Of a DNA stretch of 64,000 nt, positions 62,642 through 64,000 are shown piece by piece. Source of the stretch: Thalassoglobus neptunius (GTDB taxonomy: Bacteria > Planctomycetota > Planctomycetia > Planctomycetales > Planctomycetaceae); the NCBI RefSeq assembly GCF_007859735.1, contig NZ_SIHI01000001.1, positions 218,848-282,847 of the forward strand. Direction: 5' to 3'. The notes below the pieces were generated by a model. The model worked only from the letters and a program-made list of their open reading frames with translations, did no database searches and was not told the DNA's origin. Within the stretch, counting starts at the first letter, position 1; each line of letters starts with the position of its first letter. The translations under genes and the position numbers were made by a program.

Positions 62642-64000
62642 CTACCGTATGTAAATAAATTCTTTGAGGTTCAAGAGTCCATGAACGAAGTCCGCCCAGG
62701 CATCCTGTTCTGATTTCTCCGCACCGAGTTCTGAGAGACTTTGTTTGAGATTGCTGATCGTCTGCCGAATTTCGTTGGCCTGGAGGCTTTCTTCGGAACT
62801 CATCGCAGCGGAAAGTTCTTCCGAGGAAACAAACGTTGAGTCTTCGTTCGCAAGCGCTTGTAATTCCTCAGCAGTCAGCGCTGAGTCGTAAAGTCGCGCT
62901 CGCTCGATTCGACCGGTCAGAAATCGATTTTCCACTGGTGGGCTATGTCGCAAACCGAACAGAATCTGGCTGCCGCCCCCTTTGAACGGACGCAAATTCG
63001 CCTTGCGATAAGGGGTTCCATACAGACGCCCATTGCGATAACAGCTGATCGTTCCATCGTCATCATACGTCATCACAAGGTGGACAGGAGACTTCACAGC
63101 TTCATGTTCTGCCGGTCCTTGCAAGCTGCTGGTTCTCTGAAAGGAATTCGACCCCGCCAGCCAGTGTTGCGGTTCTTGTTCCCCGTAGACAATTGCATCG
63201 AAGTCTGCACCCGACAGAGTTTGTACCGACATCACTCCGCCGCCACGCTGTTCAAGATTCGATAACTGAACGATCACTTCCAAAGATTTCGTTCGCAGGT
63301 TGTCCTCGAGCGGTCCAGTCGAAACATAACCGCTTCCGCCGAGAACGAGTGCCCCGTCCTCAATTCGGCAGTCCCCGTGAGCCGTTCCCTGAAATCGCCC
63401 TGTTGTATCGTTGAGGTCGTGGTCAAAGTTCCATTCAGCAACCAATGACGGGAAATGGAGATCGACGTCATCGCCGTTTCCACGAGCGTTTAAGATTCTG
63501 TATCGAACACGACTTTCCAAGACCGCCAGATGATTCTCATGTTCATCCAACTGAGTGACCAAACGTTGACGCACAGCGGATTGCTGCTGATAGAAGGTTC
63601 GCAGCTCAGCGACGAAATCACTGGCTGCACTGAGTTCTCGAGAGTCAGCGGGACGCCCGAGAACCGAATTCATCAGGTGTTGGATGCGGTTTTCGTCATT
63701 GAGATTCTGTGAGGTTGCCCCCAACTGTTGCGATGCGTGTAACACGAATGGATCATTCAAAAGCGTCAGCGATTGTGCGGGGACGTTCGTGACATCGCGT
63801 CGTCCTTGTGTTGCAAAGGGAACCGGCATATTAAAGGTCGCCAGGAACGGATCCATATCGTTGCGGATGACTGCGAGGTAAACACTTCGCCGTTTCGATT
63901 TCTCTCCGTTTCGATCCGGAGGGCCAAACAGAGTCCGATCAAGTTGCCCCGAAGCGACGAGGATCGAATCTCGGAGCATTTCACCCGTCATCCTTCGAAT
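62642..64000 (-). CDS. C-terminal part of a DUF1549/DUF1553-type protein with LamG domain (cut by window edge)
   Basis: The frame is open to the last base (codons upstream read [26 protein letters not shown]), the internal DUF1553 sequence, so the ATG at 63991 is not the start. DUF1553 continues to about [12 protein letters not shown]. Residues about 170-375 of the visible part are a laminin-G/concanavalin-like domain ([55 protein letters not shown]), then the C-terminal tail [18 protein letters not shown] typical of DUF1553. The LamG is inserted within DUF1553 and may bind a glycan. Cytochrome and DUF1549 parts, if present, lie beyond the window. Confidence 0.88.
   Translation of the reverse strand: MRRMTGEMLRDSILVASGQLDRTLFGPPDRNGEKSKRRSVYLAVIRNDMDPFLATFNMPVPFATQGRRDVTNVPAQSLTLLNDPFVLHASQQLGATSQNLNDENRIQHLMNSVLGRPADSRELSAASDFVAELRTFYQQQSAVRQRLVTQLDEHENHLAVLESRVRYRILNARGNGDDVDLHFPSLVAEWNFDHDLNDTTGRFQGTAHGDCRIEDGALVLGGSGYVSTGPLEDNLRTKSLEVIVQLSNLEQRGGGVMSVQTLSGADFDAIVYGEQEPQHWLAGSNSFQRTSSLQGPAEHEAVKSPVHLVMTYDDDGTISCYRNGRLYGTPYRKANLRPFKGGGSQILFGLRHSPPVENRFLTGRIERARLYDSALTAEELQALANEDSTFVSSEELSAAMSSEESLQANEIRQTISNLKQSLSELGAEKSEQDAWADFVHGLLNLKEFIYIR

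Overview
The window looks like chromosomal DNA from a planctomycete of the Planctomycetaceae type. The evidence is gene content: two DUF1501 proteins, a DUF1549/DUF1553-type protein carrying a LamG domain, a giant DUF1080/ThuA/NPCBM/PVC-cytochrome fusion, a formylglycine-type sulfatase, a CehA/McbA metallohydrolase, a PQQ-type propeller, an ECF sigma/anti-sigma pair, and many secreted or lipoprotein products. No rRNA, tRNA, CRISPR array, prophage or insertion sequence was recognised. The species cannot be named from what is visible.

Layout. 1-5.1 kb: start of an unknown gene, an exported Gfo/Idh/MocA oxidoreductase, a DUF5009-type membrane protein, a Bpt-type aminoacyl-tRNA-protein transferase and a NagB-like sugar-phosphate isomerase. 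5.4-14.8 kb (all plus): small membrane and exported proteins, a VWA-domain protein whose frame is broken at an A9 run just before a DUF2135-like continuation, an endonuclease/exonuclease/phosphatase (EEP) gene split by a single-base frameshift, an exported protein, a GroES-like protein, a GNAT acetyltransferase and an exported glutathione peroxidase. 15.3-20.5 kb: the 1716-residue multidomain haem protein, closed by a perfect 15-bp stem terminator. 20.7-27.2 kb: DUF892 protein, conserved hypothetical, DUF1501, small membrane protein, citrate synthase and NadA. 27.4-30.7 kb: a small Tad-like export module (secretin, lipoprotein, TPR lipoprotein). 31.1-33.6 kb: ECF sigma, anti-sigma and PDZ protein. 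33.8-42.2 kb: sulfatase, STAS, cupin, aquaporin, BlaI/BlaR1-type pair, rhomboid protease and TatA.

43.3-64 kb: malate dehydrogenase; a redoxin-like lipoprotein without CxxC, divergent from a lipoyl-like protein without the modified lysine; a PQQ-propeller gene overlapping an iron-type alcohol dehydrogenase; mutL beside a 13-bp tandem repeat; an exported Hyi-like isomerase; glycine cleavage genes gcvH, gcvPA and gcvPB (no gcvT in the window); rpiB; a degenerate YrdC domain fused to a low-molecular-weight phosphatase; and a DUF1553-LamG / DUF1501 / CehA operon running off the right edge.

The themes are central metabolism (citrate synthase, malate dehydrogenase, glycine cleavage, RpiB, NadA) mixed with planctomycete-specific cell-envelope and polysaccharide-degradation genes. 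The best leads are the A9 frameshift joining VWA and DUF2135 halves at a correctly phased slippery heptamer, the YrdC-phosphatase fusion, the divergent pair of proteins lacking their catalytic or modified residues, the Tad-like mini-module, the tandem repeat beside mutL, and a dispersed family of short intergenic repeats centred on GCACGAG.
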